Of a stretch of 64,000 nucleotides of DNA, positions 50,803 through 60,245 are shown piece by piece. The stretch is from Myxococcales bacterium (lineage in GTDB: Bacteria > Myxococcota_A > Polyangia > Polyangiales > Houyiibacteriaceae), in the NCBI GenBank assembly GCA_029863605.1, contig JAOTVB010000007.1, positions 62,001 through 126,000 on the forward strand, in the 5' to 3' direction. The notes under the pieces were generated by a model. It searched no databases. It was not told where the DNA came from and saw nothing but the letters and a program-made list of their open reading frames with translations. Position 1 is the stretch's first letter; each line of letters begins with the position of its first letter. The translations under genes were made by a program, and so were the position numbers.

Positions 50803-51693
50803 ATGGAACAGCAAGAGCTCATCATCCACGGCAGGAGCCTGAAATATCGACTTGGAGGCAAAGGCCCACTAGTGCTTCTGATTCACGGTATGGCTGGCAG
50901 CGCAACGACTTGGAAGCAGGTCATGCCTGCGTTGAGCGAGCGCTTCACCGTGTTGGCCCCGGATCTCCTCGGGCACGGTGAGTCCGACAAAACGGAGGGG
51001 GACTACTCGCTTGGGGCGTTCGCATCGATGCTACGCGATCTAATGGTTGCGCTGGGATACAAACGGGCCACCGTGGTCGGTCAGTCTTATGGCGGCGGGA
51101 TTGCGATGCAGTTTGCTTATCAGTATCCGGAGCGCTGTGAGCGGCTGGTGCTGGTCAATGCGGGTGGACTTGGGTCCGAAGTCAACCCACTCCTGCGGCT
51201 GCTCACTCTTCCCGGGTCGGAAGCGGTACTATTGTTGGCCTGCGCACCACCCGTTCGGCGCATAGTCGAATCGATCGGTCGCGTGGCACTGCGCAAGAAG
51301 CTCGAGAATGCGCCCGTCGTCGCCGAGCTCTGGCGGAGTTACTCCTCGCTCGGAGACGTCGAGACGCGCCGTGCGTTTTTGCGAACCTTGCGCGCAGTGA
51401 TCGACCCACGCGGCCAAGCTGTGAGTGCAATCAACAAGCTGCACCTAGCGGCCCAGATGCCTACGCTCATCATCTGGGGCGAGGAAGATCGAATCATCCC
51501 CGTCGGGCACGCGTATGCAGCCCGTGAGGCGATCCCAGGGAGTTGGCTCGAAATCATCGAGGGGGTTGGGCATTACCCGCATTGCGAAGCTCCTGATCGC
51601 TTCGTCGCGTCGCTCACGGAGTTCATCGAATCCACCAGGCCCGCTCGGATCAAGATATCACGGAAGCAAATGCTTCGTTCCGTCTCCCGCTAA
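50803..51693 (+). CDS. Alpha/beta hydrolase
   Basis: The protein shows LVLLIHGMAGSATTWKQVMP (oxyanion HG), the nucleophile elbow VVGQSYGGGIAMQ with Ser, a candidate Asp in WGEEDRIIPVGH, and His in EGVGHYPHCEAPD. The 296-residue length is normal. It is an esterase or C-C bond hydrolase of unknown substrate in the cytoplasm. It lies 30 bases before the ICMT-like gene on the same strand. Confidence 0.9.
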   Translation: MEQQELIIHGRSLKYRLGGKGPLVLLIHGMAGSATTWKQVMPALSERFTVLAPDLLGHGESDKTEGDYSLGAFASMLRDLMVALGYKRATVVGQSYGGGIAMQFAYQYPERCERLVLVNAGGLGSEVNPLLRLLTLPGSEAVLLLACAPPVRRIVESIGRVALRKKLENAPVVAELWRSYSSLGDVETRRAFLRTLRAVIDPRGQAVSAINKLHLAAQMPTLIIWGEEDRIIPVGHAYAAREAIPGSWLEIIEGVGHYPHCEAPDRFVASLTEFIESTRPARIKISRKQMLRSVSR

Positions 51694-51723
51694 GTCGTCG
51701 ACTGGCGTTGGGAGGATCGTGTC

Positions 51724-52296
51724 ATGCTCGATGTAACTTTTGTCCCAACTCTCGTTGCGAACGTCTCACTCGGAGGCTGCCTCGTGGTTTCACTCGTGCG
51801 TCCGAGACTTCGAATCTGGCCGCCGCCAGGACGCAACTCCTGGCAATACCGCTTGGTCTGGACGCTGACCGGTCTCTGTGCCGTGGGAATCGCTGCGGTT
51901 GGCGTGCTCGACTGGAATACTTTTGCCTTCAGTCATTGGTCTCGCATTCCCATTGGTACGATCGTCATCGTGGGCGGGCTTGCGTTCGCAATGTGGGGCG
52001 TCCGAGTCCTGGGCGTTCACGCCACTTCCGGACTGAAACACTTGCTCGTGGAGGCCGGTCCTTATCGCTTTACGCGGAATCCCCAGTATGTCGGGGATAT
52101 CGTGCTCTTGTTGGGTTGGGGCATCCTCGCGAACTCTCTTCGTGCGTGGATCCTTTGCATTCCCGCGATGGTATGGTTCGCGCTCACGCCATTCACGGAG
52201 GAACCTTGGCTTCGCAAGCAGTACGGAGAGGCGTACGATGCGTACTGTCAACGGGTGCCCCGGTTCTTGGGTATGCGCCGCGGCGCATCACGCTAG
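51724..52296 (+). CDS. Isoprenylcysteine methyltransferase-like (ICMT/PEMT) membrane protein
   Basis: The 190-residue protein has about five helices and the C-terminal family motif GPYRFTRNPQYVGDIVLLLG and EEPWLRKQYGEAYDAYCQRV, the SAM-binding region of ICMT-like enzymes. It probably methylates a lipid or isoprenoid at the membrane. GGGAGGA precedes ATG 51724. The stop overlaps the convergent cation transporter by 4 bases. Confidence 0.85.
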   Translation: MLDVTFVPTLVANVSLGGCLVVSLVRPRLRIWPPPGRNSWQYRLVWTLTGLCAVGIAAVGVLDWNTFAFSHWSRIPIGTIVIVGGLAFAMWGVRVLGVHATSGLKHLLVEAGPYRFTRNPQYVGDIVLLLGWGILANSLRAWILCIPAMVWFALTPFTEEPWLRKQYGEAYDAYCQRVPRFLGMRRGASR

Positions 52297-52934
52297 GTGA
52301 GTGCCTCGCGGCCCTCTTTCACGAGCCAGGGCACCATGAGAAGCGCGGCGATCGGATCGGCCCACCACCAACCGGCAATGGCGTTGGCTGTGAGCCCCAG
52401 CAGCAGCGTGAACGAGAGGTACGAGCACGCAAGGGTTTCTTTCGCTTCTGCGCGTAGAGCTGCGCTAGCGATCTCACGCGCTGCACGGAGCTTGCCCCAG
52501 GCAACGAGTGGCATGATCACCAACGAAGCCAACGCAAGTGCGATTCCGATGACGCTTTCGCGCGGAGGCTCGAGCTTCCAAAGTGTCCAGATTGCCTGAA
52601 CCGTGACGTAGACAGCAAGCGCGACAAACGTGACGCCTACGAACTGATGCACTCGATGTTCAGTGCGTTCGACGGTTTCGCGGTCTGATCCGCGCGCCTC
52701 CACCGCAAGCCGCCACAACAGCAACCCGGCGGCGATGGTCTCGATGATGCTATCGAGGCCGAAGCCAACCAACGCAATGCTGTCGGACTCCGTTCCGGCC
52801 CACAGAGCGATAGCCGCCTCCATCACGTTGTAGGCCATCGTGACCACGACGAGCCACAATCCGATCCGAAACCACCGCGAGGTTCCTTTCCGGTCTGCGG
52901 TGGCGGGTGCGTGCGCCTCGTTCACTGTTTGCAC
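52293..52934 (-). CDS. Cation diffusion facilitator-like membrane protein
   Basis: The product has about six hydrophobic helices with CDF-like metal positions: ALVGFGLDSIIETIAAGLLL and GWWWADPIAALLMVPWLVKE, with an ETLACSYLSFTLLLG helix between. It lacks the usual C-terminal cytoplasmic domain. It may export Zn2+, Co2+ or Fe2+; the missing tail makes it a short CDF relative. No metal regulator is adjacent. Confidence 0.82.
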   Translation of the reverse strand: MQTVNEAHAPATADRKGTSRWFRIGLWLVVVTMAYNVMEAAIALWAGTESDSIALVGFGLDSIIETIAAGLLLWRLAVEARGSDRETVERTEHRVHQFVGVTFVALAVYVTVQAIWTLWKLEPPRESVIGIALALASLVIMPLVAWGKLRAAREIASAALRAEAKETLACSYLSFTLLLGLTANAIAGWWWADPIAALLMVPWLVKEGREALT

Positions 52935-53002
52935 TGCCCCGGCATGGCCAAAAAGTAGCCCAGGATGATAGACTCGCCGGACTGGATCAGAAGGAATCGA
53001 CC

Positions 53003-53452
53003 ATGACCGCTGGCGAGCTTTGCAACCGAACCGTCTACATCATCCGCGCAGACGAGGCCGTCCTGGAGGCGGCTCGTCTGATGAAGAAATATCACGTGGG
53101 TTGCCTCGTGGTGGTGGAGGAGCGGGGCACCGATCGGGTTCCCATTGCGTTGGTCACGGACAGAGACCTGGTCGTGAAAGGCATGGCCGAAGCGCCCAGC
53201 AAACTCGAAACCATGCAGGTGAGTCAAGTCATGAGTGAAGGGCTGCTAACAGCACGCGATACCGAATGGATGCACGACGTGCGCAAGAAGATGCGCGCGC
53301 GAGGAGTGCGACGCATCCCAGTGGTGGACGCCGAGGATCGGCTGCAGGGGATCATTGCGTTCGACGACATGGTAGAATGGATGGCCCAAGAGCTCAACGA
53401 CCTCGCTCAACTGGTCTCGCGCGAGCAGAAACGCGAGTCGGAAACGTCATAA
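53003..53452 (+). CDS. CBS-domain pair protein
   Basis: The 149-residue soluble protein is two CBS domains: residues about 8-65 (RTVYIIRADEAVLEAARLM, VPIALVTDRDLVVKG) and about 75-135 (EGLLTARDTEWMHDVRKKM, RRIPVVDAEDRLQGII). CBS pairs bind adenosine nucleotides and regulate partners. AGAAGGAA precedes ATG 53003; the earlier in-frame start lies within the divergent gene. Confidence 0.9.
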   Translation: MTAGELCNRTVYIIRADEAVLEAARLMKKYHVGCLVVVEERGTDRVPIALVTDRDLVVKGMAEAPSKLETMQVSQVMSEGLLTARDTEWMHDVRKKMRARGVRRIPVVDAEDRLQGIIAFDDMVEWMAQELNDLAQLVSREQKRESETS

Positions 53453-53477
53453 ACGGCTATCCTCCACAGTACTCGGC

Positions 53478-54683
53478 ATGGCGAGTAACGAACATTCCAA
53501 GCCGCGAACCGCGGTGGTTCTTTCGGGTGGTGGCGCACGCGGTGCCTACGAGGCAGGGGTCGTTGCCGGTATCGTAGAGGTGCTGGCGGGACGCCACGGC
53601 GAGCACGCACCGTTTTCGATCTTTACGGGCACCTCGGTTGGAGCGATCAACGCCACTTGGCTAGCAGCCCACGCCGATCAGGCGGATATGAACGTCCAGG
53701 GGCTCTTGGCGAAGTGGCGCGCACTCAATCTGCACGACCACTTACGGATTCGCCCCCCTCGCTTGTTGCGCTCCAGGCGCGACGGTGATGAATGGGGTCG
53801 CTCACTCCTAGATCCTAGGGCGCTGGAAGATCTCGTAGAGCGCGAGATTCCGTTCGCACGACTGCATACCAATGCACAGCAGGATATCGTTCATGCCTTG
53901 GTGGTGGCCGCGCTGCAAATCGCCAGCGGCCGCACCACCATGTTTGCCGAGCTTTCCCCCGAGGCGAATTTCAAGCCGTCGCGTGACCCGAGGCGCCGCG
54001 CGCGCGTGACCCAGATCGATTGCTCCCACGTCCTTGCGTCGGCGGCCATTCCAATCTTGTTTCCGGCACGCAAGGTGCAGGATGCTTACTATTGTGATGG
54101 AGGTTTGCGCTTCAATACTCCCCTCGCGCCTGCGATTCGGACTGGAGCCACTCGTCTAGTGGTCATTTCTGCGCTTTACCGTGGGGGAGATTTCGTGTCC
54201 CCCGACAACCGGGTCTCTCAACCGCCGGCACAGGCGTATCCGAACGTCATTTTCCTGGCCGGCAAAGTGCTCAATGCGTTGCTCCTCGACCCACTCGATT
54301 ACGACCTTGGCGTTCTGGATCGGCTGAATCGCCTTTGGACCACCCTCGAATCATCGCTCAACCAAGCAGAAATGGAGCGCGTCGTGCACGTGTTGCAGGA
54401 AACGCGGGGACAAACCTATCGGCACCTTCGCACGCTGGTCTTTCATCCATCGGAAAACATCGGGGACATCACATCTGCGCATGTCCGAAAGCTTCCGAGA
54501 ACGTCCTTGCCACGCTTGTTGTTCAGGATGAGCGCGTCAGCCCGGACGACCGTCGAGGCGGACCTGCTTTCTTTCATCATGTTTGATGGCGAGCACGCGG
54601 GTCACCTCATCGAGCTCGGAAAGCGCGATGCGCTTGCTCGCGAGCACGAGATCCTCGGCTTTTTTCCAGACGGATCCGGCTAG
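53478..54683 (+). CDS. Patatin-like phospholipase
   Basis: The 401-residue protein has the oxyanion loop SGGGARGAYEAGV, the nucleophile motif GTSVG (FTGTSVGAINATWLA) and the catalytic Asp in YYCDGGLRFNTPL, so the Ser-Asp dyad is intact. A further C-terminal helical part follows. It should cleave acyl chains from phospholipids. It follows the CBS gene by 25 bases and may be cotranscribed. Confidence 0.92.
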   Translation: MASNEHSKPRTAVVLSGGGARGAYEAGVVAGIVEVLAGRHGEHAPFSIFTGTSVGAINATWLAAHADQADMNVQGLLAKWRALNLHDHLRIRPPRLLRSRRDGDEWGRSLLDPRALEDLVEREIPFARLHTNAQQDIVHALVVAALQIASGRTTMFAELSPEANFKPSRDPRRRARVTQIDCSHVLASAAIPILFPARKVQDAYYCDGGLRFNTPLAPAIRTGATRLVVISALYRGGDFVSPDNRVSQPPAQAYPNVIFLAGKVLNALLLDPLDYDLGVLDRLNRLWTTLESSLNQAEMERVVHVLQETRGQTYRHLRTLVFHPSENIGDITSAHVRKLPRTSLPRLLFRMSASARTTVEADLLSFIMFDGEHAGHLIELGKRDALAREHEILGFFPDGSG

Positions 54684-54702
54684 CGATACTGGCCAAGCGT
54701 TG

Positions 54703-55485
54703 CTACCCGTACCTGCGCTCGTGCGCCGATAGAGTGCCACTGACCTTGTCGAGCGCCCTCTCGAGACGCGCCTGTATCGAAGCCCCAAGATTCTTGGACG
54801 CCATCAGCGTAGCAGTATGGGCTGCGCAAAGGTTTTCGGCGTCCCGCCAACGTTCGGCCAGCTCTAGGGCCCAGTTCCGAAAATCTCGTGCGGCTCCCGC
54901 CCTTTTCTCCAACGCCTTTGCGAGCGTGGGGTGGAAGCTCATCGTATCCTTCAGCCCAAACAACCCCATGAACCGCGGGAAACGAATGTACATGATCGTG
55001 TCGTCCACGTGAATGGTCTTCGAGGCACGATGCAGGGCCAGCACCGACGAAAAATGAACGTTTTCGTTGGCGGAAATGAAATCGACGCCACGCGGCACGG
55101 AGAACTCGAAGTCCTCGGCGAAGATCGCGTGCAGTTCGGGATCTTCCGTGCAGGTCTCTTCCCACGGAAGCCCAGGGAACCGCGACACATGGCGGGACGT
55201 GCCGTAAAGCCTGGCGTGCGGATACCGCTCATGCATTTTGCGCACGTGAATCGTATGGAAGGGGTGGAGGTTCAATATTGCCTCGACGTCCTTGCCATCA
55301 TTGGTGAGCTCCCGCGCCTCCCGCTCGACCTCGCCGGTCAGCGTGTAGGAATCGAGAAACACAAACCTGCCGTTAGCTCGCCTAACGAGCGAAACCTGCG
55401 TACCAATGTCGAGGGCCCCGCCGATCTTGAACGACCCGCGAATGTTCCAAAAATCGTCGGCGATCTTGAGCGTATGGGGACGCAT
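54703..55485 (-). CDS. Degenerate metallo-beta-lactamase-fold protein
   Basis: The product has IADDFWNIRGSFKIGGALDI, FVFLDSYTLTGEVEREAREL and ILNLHPFHTIHVRKMHERYP. This has the order of an MBL-fold protein, but HxHxDH is replaced by HPFHTIH, so canonical zinc binding is doubtful. It resembles DUF4336-like relatives. The preferred start is ATG 55485; TTG 55497 is an alternative. It is 18 bases downstream of a true MBL hydrolase gene. Confidence 0.7.
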   Translation of the reverse strand: MRPHTLKIADDFWNIRGSFKIGGALDIGTQVSLVRRANGRFVFLDSYTLTGEVEREARELTNDGKDVEAILNLHPFHTIHVRKMHERYPHARLYGTSRHVSRFPGLPWEETCTEDPELHAIFAEDFEFSVPRGVDFISANENVHFSSVLALHRASKTIHVDDTIMYIRFPRFMGLFGLKDTMSFHPTLAKALEKRAGAARDFRNWALELAERWRDAENLCAAHTATLMASKNLGASIQARLERALDKVSGTLSAHERRYG

Positions 55486-55503
55486 CGTGCTTACCAATGA
55501 GGA

Positions 55504-56448
55504 TCAATAGCCGAGGCGCGCGCCGGTGGATGTGCGAACGATTACGAAGAGCACGTTTTGATCGAAGCCATGCCAATCACCGTATCGCCCTTCGAGCTCG
55601 TCATAGTAGAAGTCGAAAGCGTCTTGTAGCGTCTCTCGGTCGCGAGGAAATTCCCTTCCGAACTTCTCCGTCGAACGGCCAGCGATGTCTTGAAGATCCT
55701 TCAAGAACGCGACGTAGTCGACGAGGTCTTGCTTCTTCCCGTAGCCAAAATGGCTCGGAACGAAGGTATCGAAATCCAAAGCGGCGAGGCGCTCCATCGC
55801 CTTGATCGCACCGGGGAAGTAATAGTCGGGTCCGCCAATGGGCAGGATCGTGCGCACAAGCGCGAAGTCCGCCGTCCACAGCAATCGCTCCTCGGGAAGG
55901 TAGACGGCGTAGAGCGTATCGGTGTGCGTCTTTCCCAGGTAGATCAACTCAATCCTCACGCCGCCGATGGTGAGTGTTTGGTCTCCTTCGATGAGCTTGG
56001 TAGGCGCCAGGACACGGGATGCGTCCAAGTCAGCCCAGTAGGTCGGGCACTTCACGTGCGCCACGATCTCCTGGGGCTCGAGCGCGGCGCCACCCTCGGT
56101 GTGATCGAAATGATAGTGGGAATAGAAGAGCGTGTGCACCGGCTTCGTCAACCCAGCCTCCTTCAGATGCTCCTTGAGCGCGGCGGCGGCTTCGGCATTG
56201 AAAGGATCGGTGATCACGAGCCCTTCGTCGGTGTCGATGACGATGCTTCGGTACCAGGTCCACCGATACGTGTAGACGCGATCGGTGAGCTTCACGAGCT
56301 CCGAGCCGTCGTATTCCCCGGACCCGAAGTAGCCCTCCATGTCCCCGACCGCGACCTTCATGATGGCTCGCTTCGGATTGCAAGAGGCCATGAGCAACGC
56401 CGCGATGAGGCCAACGACGAACGGGAAGTGTTTCGAGTATCGCTTCAT
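55504..56448 (-). CDS. Metallo-beta-lactamase-fold hydrolase lipoprotein
   Basis: A lipoprotein signal (VVGLIAALLMASC) precedes an MBL domain with the zinc motif in LFYSHYHFDHTEGG (HxHxDH), further His/Asp in THTDTLYAVYLPE and WTADFALV, and SHFGYGKKQDL. It should be a secreted or periplasmic hydrolase or sensor. It stands between the phosphomutase homologue and the degenerate MBL protein, in one run. Confidence 0.88.
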   Translation of the reverse strand: MKRYSKHFPFVVGLIAALLMASCNPKRAIMKVAVGDMEGYFGSGEYDGSELVKLTDRVYTYRWTWYRSIVIDTDEGLVITDPFNAEAAAALKEHLKEAGLTKPVHTLFYSHYHFDHTEGGAALEPQEIVAHVKCPTYWADLDASRVLAPTKLIEGDQTLTIGGVRIELIYLGKTHTDTLYAVYLPEERLLWTADFALVRTILPIGGPDYYFPGAIKAMERLAALDFDTFVPSHFGYGKKQDLVDYVAFLKDLQDIAGRSTEKFGREFPRDRETLQDAFDFYYDELEGRYGDWHGFDQNVLFVIVRTSTGARLGY

Positions 56449-56512
56449 CAGCTGAGCCTACTCGCTTGCAGCGCCGACAGGAAGCCCGAGGCCCCATTCC
56501 GGGTAGGATCGC

Positions 56513-58222
56513 TCACGCACCGATAGCAGCAGCGATCTCGTCGATCAGGCCGTTGCCTCGCTGTCTGGCAGCGTCTACCTCTTCTTCGGGAGCGATCTCG
56601 ATGCGGACGTCGACGTAATACTCGGGCTTTGGCTCTGTTCCGCTCGGACGCAGCAGCACGCGATGCCCTCCTTCGAGCTCGAAGATGAGCAGGTCGCTTT
56701 CGGGTAACTCGAGCGGGGCCTCGCTCTTGTCCGCCAAGATGCGAACGCCCTTCTTCGCGTCGAGGCAGGCTTCCACCTCGAGGTCGGCGATCTCCGACGG
56801 AAGCTCGTCTCGGTAACGACTCATCACGGCCGCCATCTTCTCGTTCGCATTGCCCCCTCCGAAGGCCTCCGGGATCTGTCGACTCACATAGAGGCCGTAC
56901 CGGCGCCACATCGCCTCACGCTGGTCGAGCAGCGTGCTCCCCCGCGCTTTGCATCGGGCAGCAAGGTCCGCGACCAACAGCGCGGCACTGACGCCGTCCT
57001 TGTCTCGAACGAACGTTGTGGCGCCGTACCCGAGCGCGTCGTCGTAGCCGATGATGTACCGGTAGCCCTCCCCTTCGATCTCGATCGCACGATGATTGAT
57101 CCAGCCGTGACCGACGAGGGTTTGCTCCCACCGTGCCCCGTGAGCTTCCGCAATCTTTCCGAGCAGCGGCGGGCCTACGATCGAGGAGATGACGAGGCGC
57201 TTCGGCTGGCCTTCGGTTTTCTCGAGTAGGTCGTCGGCTAGCATGCAGCCGACATCGTTTCCTGAGAGAACTTCGTAGCCCCCGTCCGAGGCGGCGGCGA
57301 CAGCTAGACGACCGGCATCGGGGTCGTTGGCGAGCACGAGCTCCGCGCCGATTCGCTTGGCCAGCGTGAGGACCTTCACCATGGCCGCGGGCTCTTCGGG
57401 ATCGGGGAAGTCGACGGTTGGAAACCGGCCGTCGGGTTCCGCCTGCGAGGCCACGCTTTTGAGACCGGAGAACCCGGCGGCGCCGAGGATCGTCCGGACC
57501 AGTCGATCTCCGACGCCGTGAAGCGCCGTATAGGCGATCGGAAGGCGGCGAGCTTCCGAGGGGGGACCCACCAATGCGCTGACCCGTTCGCGATACCGCT
57601 CCATCAGGTCGGTCAAGGCCTGCATGCGTCCTTGAGAGATCGCTTCGTGGCGCGTCCACCGGGGGATGTTGCTGACGCTGTCGATCCGGGCGATCTCTTG
57701 CATGATGCCGTCGTCATGCGGGGAGATGATCTGCGCACCGTTTCCCCAGAACACCGTGTAGCCGTTGTAGGCTGGAGGACCATGGTTCGCGGTGATCATC
57801 ACGCCCGCCGCAGCGCCGGTTTCCAACACCGAAAAGCCTAGGAGAGGAGTGGGTACCTCGTCGAGCATCCAAACTTGGAAGCCAGCGCCCGCGATCACAC
57901 CTGCTGCGTCGGTTGCGAGCTCACGACTCATCCGGCGCGCGCCGAAGCCCACGCAAATGCCTCGCTCTGCGGCGTTCGGAAGCTGTTGACGAAGCCAAGC
58001 ACATAGGCCGGCCGTCGCCCGGATGACGCCGACGCGGTTCATTCGGTTCGGCCCCGGGCCGAGCCGCCCGTGGAAGCTGGCGCCGCCAAAAGCGAGTGAA
58101 GTGTCGAAGCGATCGTGCAAGCCGTCGAGGTCGTTGCGGTCGAGCAGTTCTTTGAGCTCGCGACGCGTCACCGGATCCGGGTCGTCCGCCAACCACCGCT
58201 CAGCTCTATCGACCACATCCAC
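56513..58222 (-). CDS. Phosphohexomutase homologue lacking the catalytic serine
   Basis: Over 569 residues the alpha-D-phosphohexomutase fold is clear: GPGPNRMN near 55-62, the sugar loop GYDDALGYGATTFVRDKDG, and the phosphate site LRPSGTEPKPEYYVDV. The active-site loop TASHNP reads TANHGP (Asn146 in place of the phosphorylated Ser), and the Mg2+ loop DxDxDR reads DPDAGR (Gly304 in place of Asp). FGTAGLRG is also changed to FGGASFHG. Codons were checked (AAC, GGT). It is likely inactive as a mutase, or has a changed function. Confidence 0.85.
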   Translation of the reverse strand: MDVVDRAERWLADDPDPVTRRELKELLDRNDLDGLHDRFDTSLAFGGASFHGRLGPGPNRMNRVGVIRATAGLCAWLRQQLPNAAERGICVGFGARRMSRELATDAAGVIAGAGFQVWMLDEVPTPLLGFSVLETGAAAGVMITANHGPPAYNGYTVFWGNGAQIISPHDDGIMQEIARIDSVSNIPRWTRHEAISQGRMQALTDLMERYRERVSALVGPPSEARRLPIAYTALHGVGDRLVRTILGAAGFSGLKSVASQAEPDGRFPTVDFPDPEEPAAMVKVLTLAKRIGAELVLANDPDAGRLAVAAASDGGYEVLSGNDVGCMLADDLLEKTEGQPKRLVISSIVGPPLLGKIAEAHGARWEQTLVGHGWINHRAIEIEGEGYRYIIGYDDALGYGATTFVRDKDGVSAALLVADLAARCKARGSTLLDQREAMWRRYGLYVSRQIPEAFGGGNANEKMAAVMSRYRDELPSEIADLEVEACLDAKKGVRILADKSEAPLELPESDLLIFELEGGHRVLLRPSGTEPKPEYYVDVRIEIAPEEEVDAARQRGNGLIDEIAAAIGA

Positions 58223-58399
58223 GCCTCCTATTTAGCCTGCTCCAGAGGCCCGGTCAGCACGCTAGGACGTATGGATTTGCGAAAAAGGTGCACCGAGCCG
58301 TCGTTGGGGACGCAATCTGTGCGACCTTTCTCAACGCGGTAATATAAGAAAATGCGGCCAGGGAGAGCCCTCGAACCTGGCACTCGCCTTGCATCAGCC

Positions 58400-60151
58400 A
58401 TGCACGTGGAAGACCTAACCACCACAAGTTTCATGCGCTCGCTTTGTATGGGCCAGATCGAAGAAGATCTGATCTTGCCCTTCCCGCAAATGGCGGACAG
58501 CGAGAAGGATACGCTGCACGATGTCGGGGGCGCGCTGGAAGGCTTATTGGCCCCTCGACGGGAAGATTTCCGAACGTGGGACCGGGAGGCTGAGCTGCCT
58601 CAGGCATTTCTCCAAGAACTTGGGGAGTTCGGCATGTTCGGCCTGGTGATTCCAGAGGAAGACGGCGGGATGGGTTTGAAAAGCATGGCCTACTCCCGCG
58701 CGCTTCAGGAGGTTTCGAAATACGATGCCTCTCTCGCCGTGACCATCGGTGCCCACTGCTCGATCGGAATGCGAGGACTCTTGCTGTTCGGCACCGAGCA
58801 GCAAAGGAACCGCTTTTACCCGAAACTCGTGACTGGCGAGATGATCGCGGCATTCTGCCTGACCGAGCCGGGTGCAGGATCGGACGCCGCCTCGATCAAG
58901 ACCACCGCAGTCCGCCAAGGCGACCACTGGGTGCTCAACGGCAGCAAGTTGTGGATCACCAATGGGGGCATCGCGGACTTTTTCACGATATTCGCCAAGA
59001 CAGAACAGGAAGACGGGCGCGGAAAGATGACGGCCTTCCTCGTCACGCGCGATATGCAAGGCGTCAGCATCGGACCGCATGAAGACAAGATGGGCCTCAG
59101 GTCAAACCCCACAACCACGGTTCATTTGGACGGCGTGGCCGTGCCCCAAGAGAACGTACTTGGCGAGGTCGGCCAAGGCTTCAAAGTTGCCATGATGATC
59201 CTCAACAACGGTCGGACGGGTCTCGGTGGTAGCTCGGTTGGATTGATGAAGCAGTTGATCCGCCTCGCGACGCAACACGCCACCGAACGCAAGCAATTCG
59301 GAAGAACGATTTCCGAATTCGGACTGATCAAGAAAAAAGTCGCCCAAATGGTCGTCGACTGCTACGCGGCCGAGTCCGTGGTCCATATGGTCGCCGGCCT
59401 GATCGACCAAGGATGCAAGGAGTACGCGGTCGAGGCAGCGATCAGCAAAGTTTTTGCCAGTGAATCTTCATGGCGCACCGCGGACGAGGCTTTGCAGATC
59501 GCGGGTGGTAACGGCTACATGCGTGAGTTCCCGTACGAGCGAATTGTGCGCGATTGCCGAATCTATCGGATCTTTGAGGGCACCAACGAGGTCCTGCGGC
59601 TGTTCATCGCGCTCACCGCAATGAATGACGTGGCTAGTCAGCTGCAAGAACTCAGCCAAACCATGAAGGGAATCTTCAATCATCCGATCAAGGGCTTTGG
59701 CGTAATGTCTGACTACGCCCGAAAGCAAGCGACCCTAGTGTCGGGGTTTGGAGGCGACAAGAACAAGTTCACCAAGCTTCACCCGGCGCTCAAGGATCAA
59801 GCTGCGTTCTTCGAAAAGGAAACCCGGTACTTGGCGACCGCTGTGGACCGGATCCTACGCAAGCATGGCAAGGGAATCATCGGCAAGCAATTCGCAAGTC
59901 ACCGACTGGCCGAGATCATGATCGATCTCTTTGTCTTGGCATGCATGTTGAGCCGTGTGAACAACTCGATCGAGACCCAGGGCGAAGAGGGCGCCCAACG
60001 AGAAATCGACATCGTATGCATGTTCACAGACAAAGCGCGAACGCGCATGAAACACAACTTTCGCCGGATCGACGACAATGATGACGAGCTAGCCAAGGCA
60101 CTGGCCGACGACGCTTTCGAAGCCGAAGGCTTTCGCTGGGACGTCATCTAG
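58400..60151 (+). CDS. Acyl-CoA dehydrogenase (VLCAD/ACAD9-like)
   Basis: The 583-residue protein has AAFCLTEPGAGSDAASIKTT (FAD/substrate loop), LWITNGGIADFF, DKMGLRSNPTTTVHLDGVAV, QFGRTISEFGLIKKKVAQM, and the catalytic Glu in IYRIFEGTNEVLRLFIAL. A C-terminal extension of about 170 residues, as in very-long-chain enzymes, is present. It oxidises acyl-CoA to enoyl-CoA in beta-oxidation. ATG 58400 is chosen; ATG 58433 is an alternative. Confidence 0.92.
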   Translation: MHVEDLTTTSFMRSLCMGQIEEDLILPFPQMADSEKDTLHDVGGALEGLLAPRREDFRTWDREAELPQAFLQELGEFGMFGLVIPEEDGGMGLKSMAYSRALQEVSKYDASLAVTIGAHCSIGMRGLLLFGTEQQRNRFYPKLVTGEMIAAFCLTEPGAGSDAASIKTTAVRQGDHWVLNGSKLWITNGGIADFFTIFAKTEQEDGRGKMTAFLVTRDMQGVSIGPHEDKMGLRSNPTTTVHLDGVAVPQENVLGEVGQGFKVAMMILNNGRTGLGGSSVGLMKQLIRLATQHATERKQFGRTISEFGLIKKKVAQMVVDCYAAESVVHMVAGLIDQGCKEYAVEAAISKVFASESSWRTADEALQIAGGNGYMREFPYERIVRDCRIYRIFEGTNEVLRLFIALTAMNDVASQLQELSQTMKGIFNHPIKGFGVMSDYARKQATLVSGFGGDKNKFTKLHPALKDQAAFFEKETRYLATAVDRILRKHGKGIIGKQFASHRLAEIMIDLFVLACMLSRVNNSIETQGEEGAQREIDIVCMFTDKARTRMKHNFRRIDDNDDELAKALADDAFEAEGFRWDVI

Positions 60152-60245
60152 ACTGCGATCCCGTCGATGACCAGATAGCTCTCCACTTCAGGTACCGTGT
60201 TGGCCTGTGACGGCGTGCTTAGCACGCAGGGGGTTTCCGCCGTGG

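Noticed and set aside
60161..60235. Small inverted repeat GCGTGC-TTA-GCACGC after the acyl-CoA dehydrogenase
   Set aside because: Only 6 base pairs and no T tract, too weak to call a terminator.
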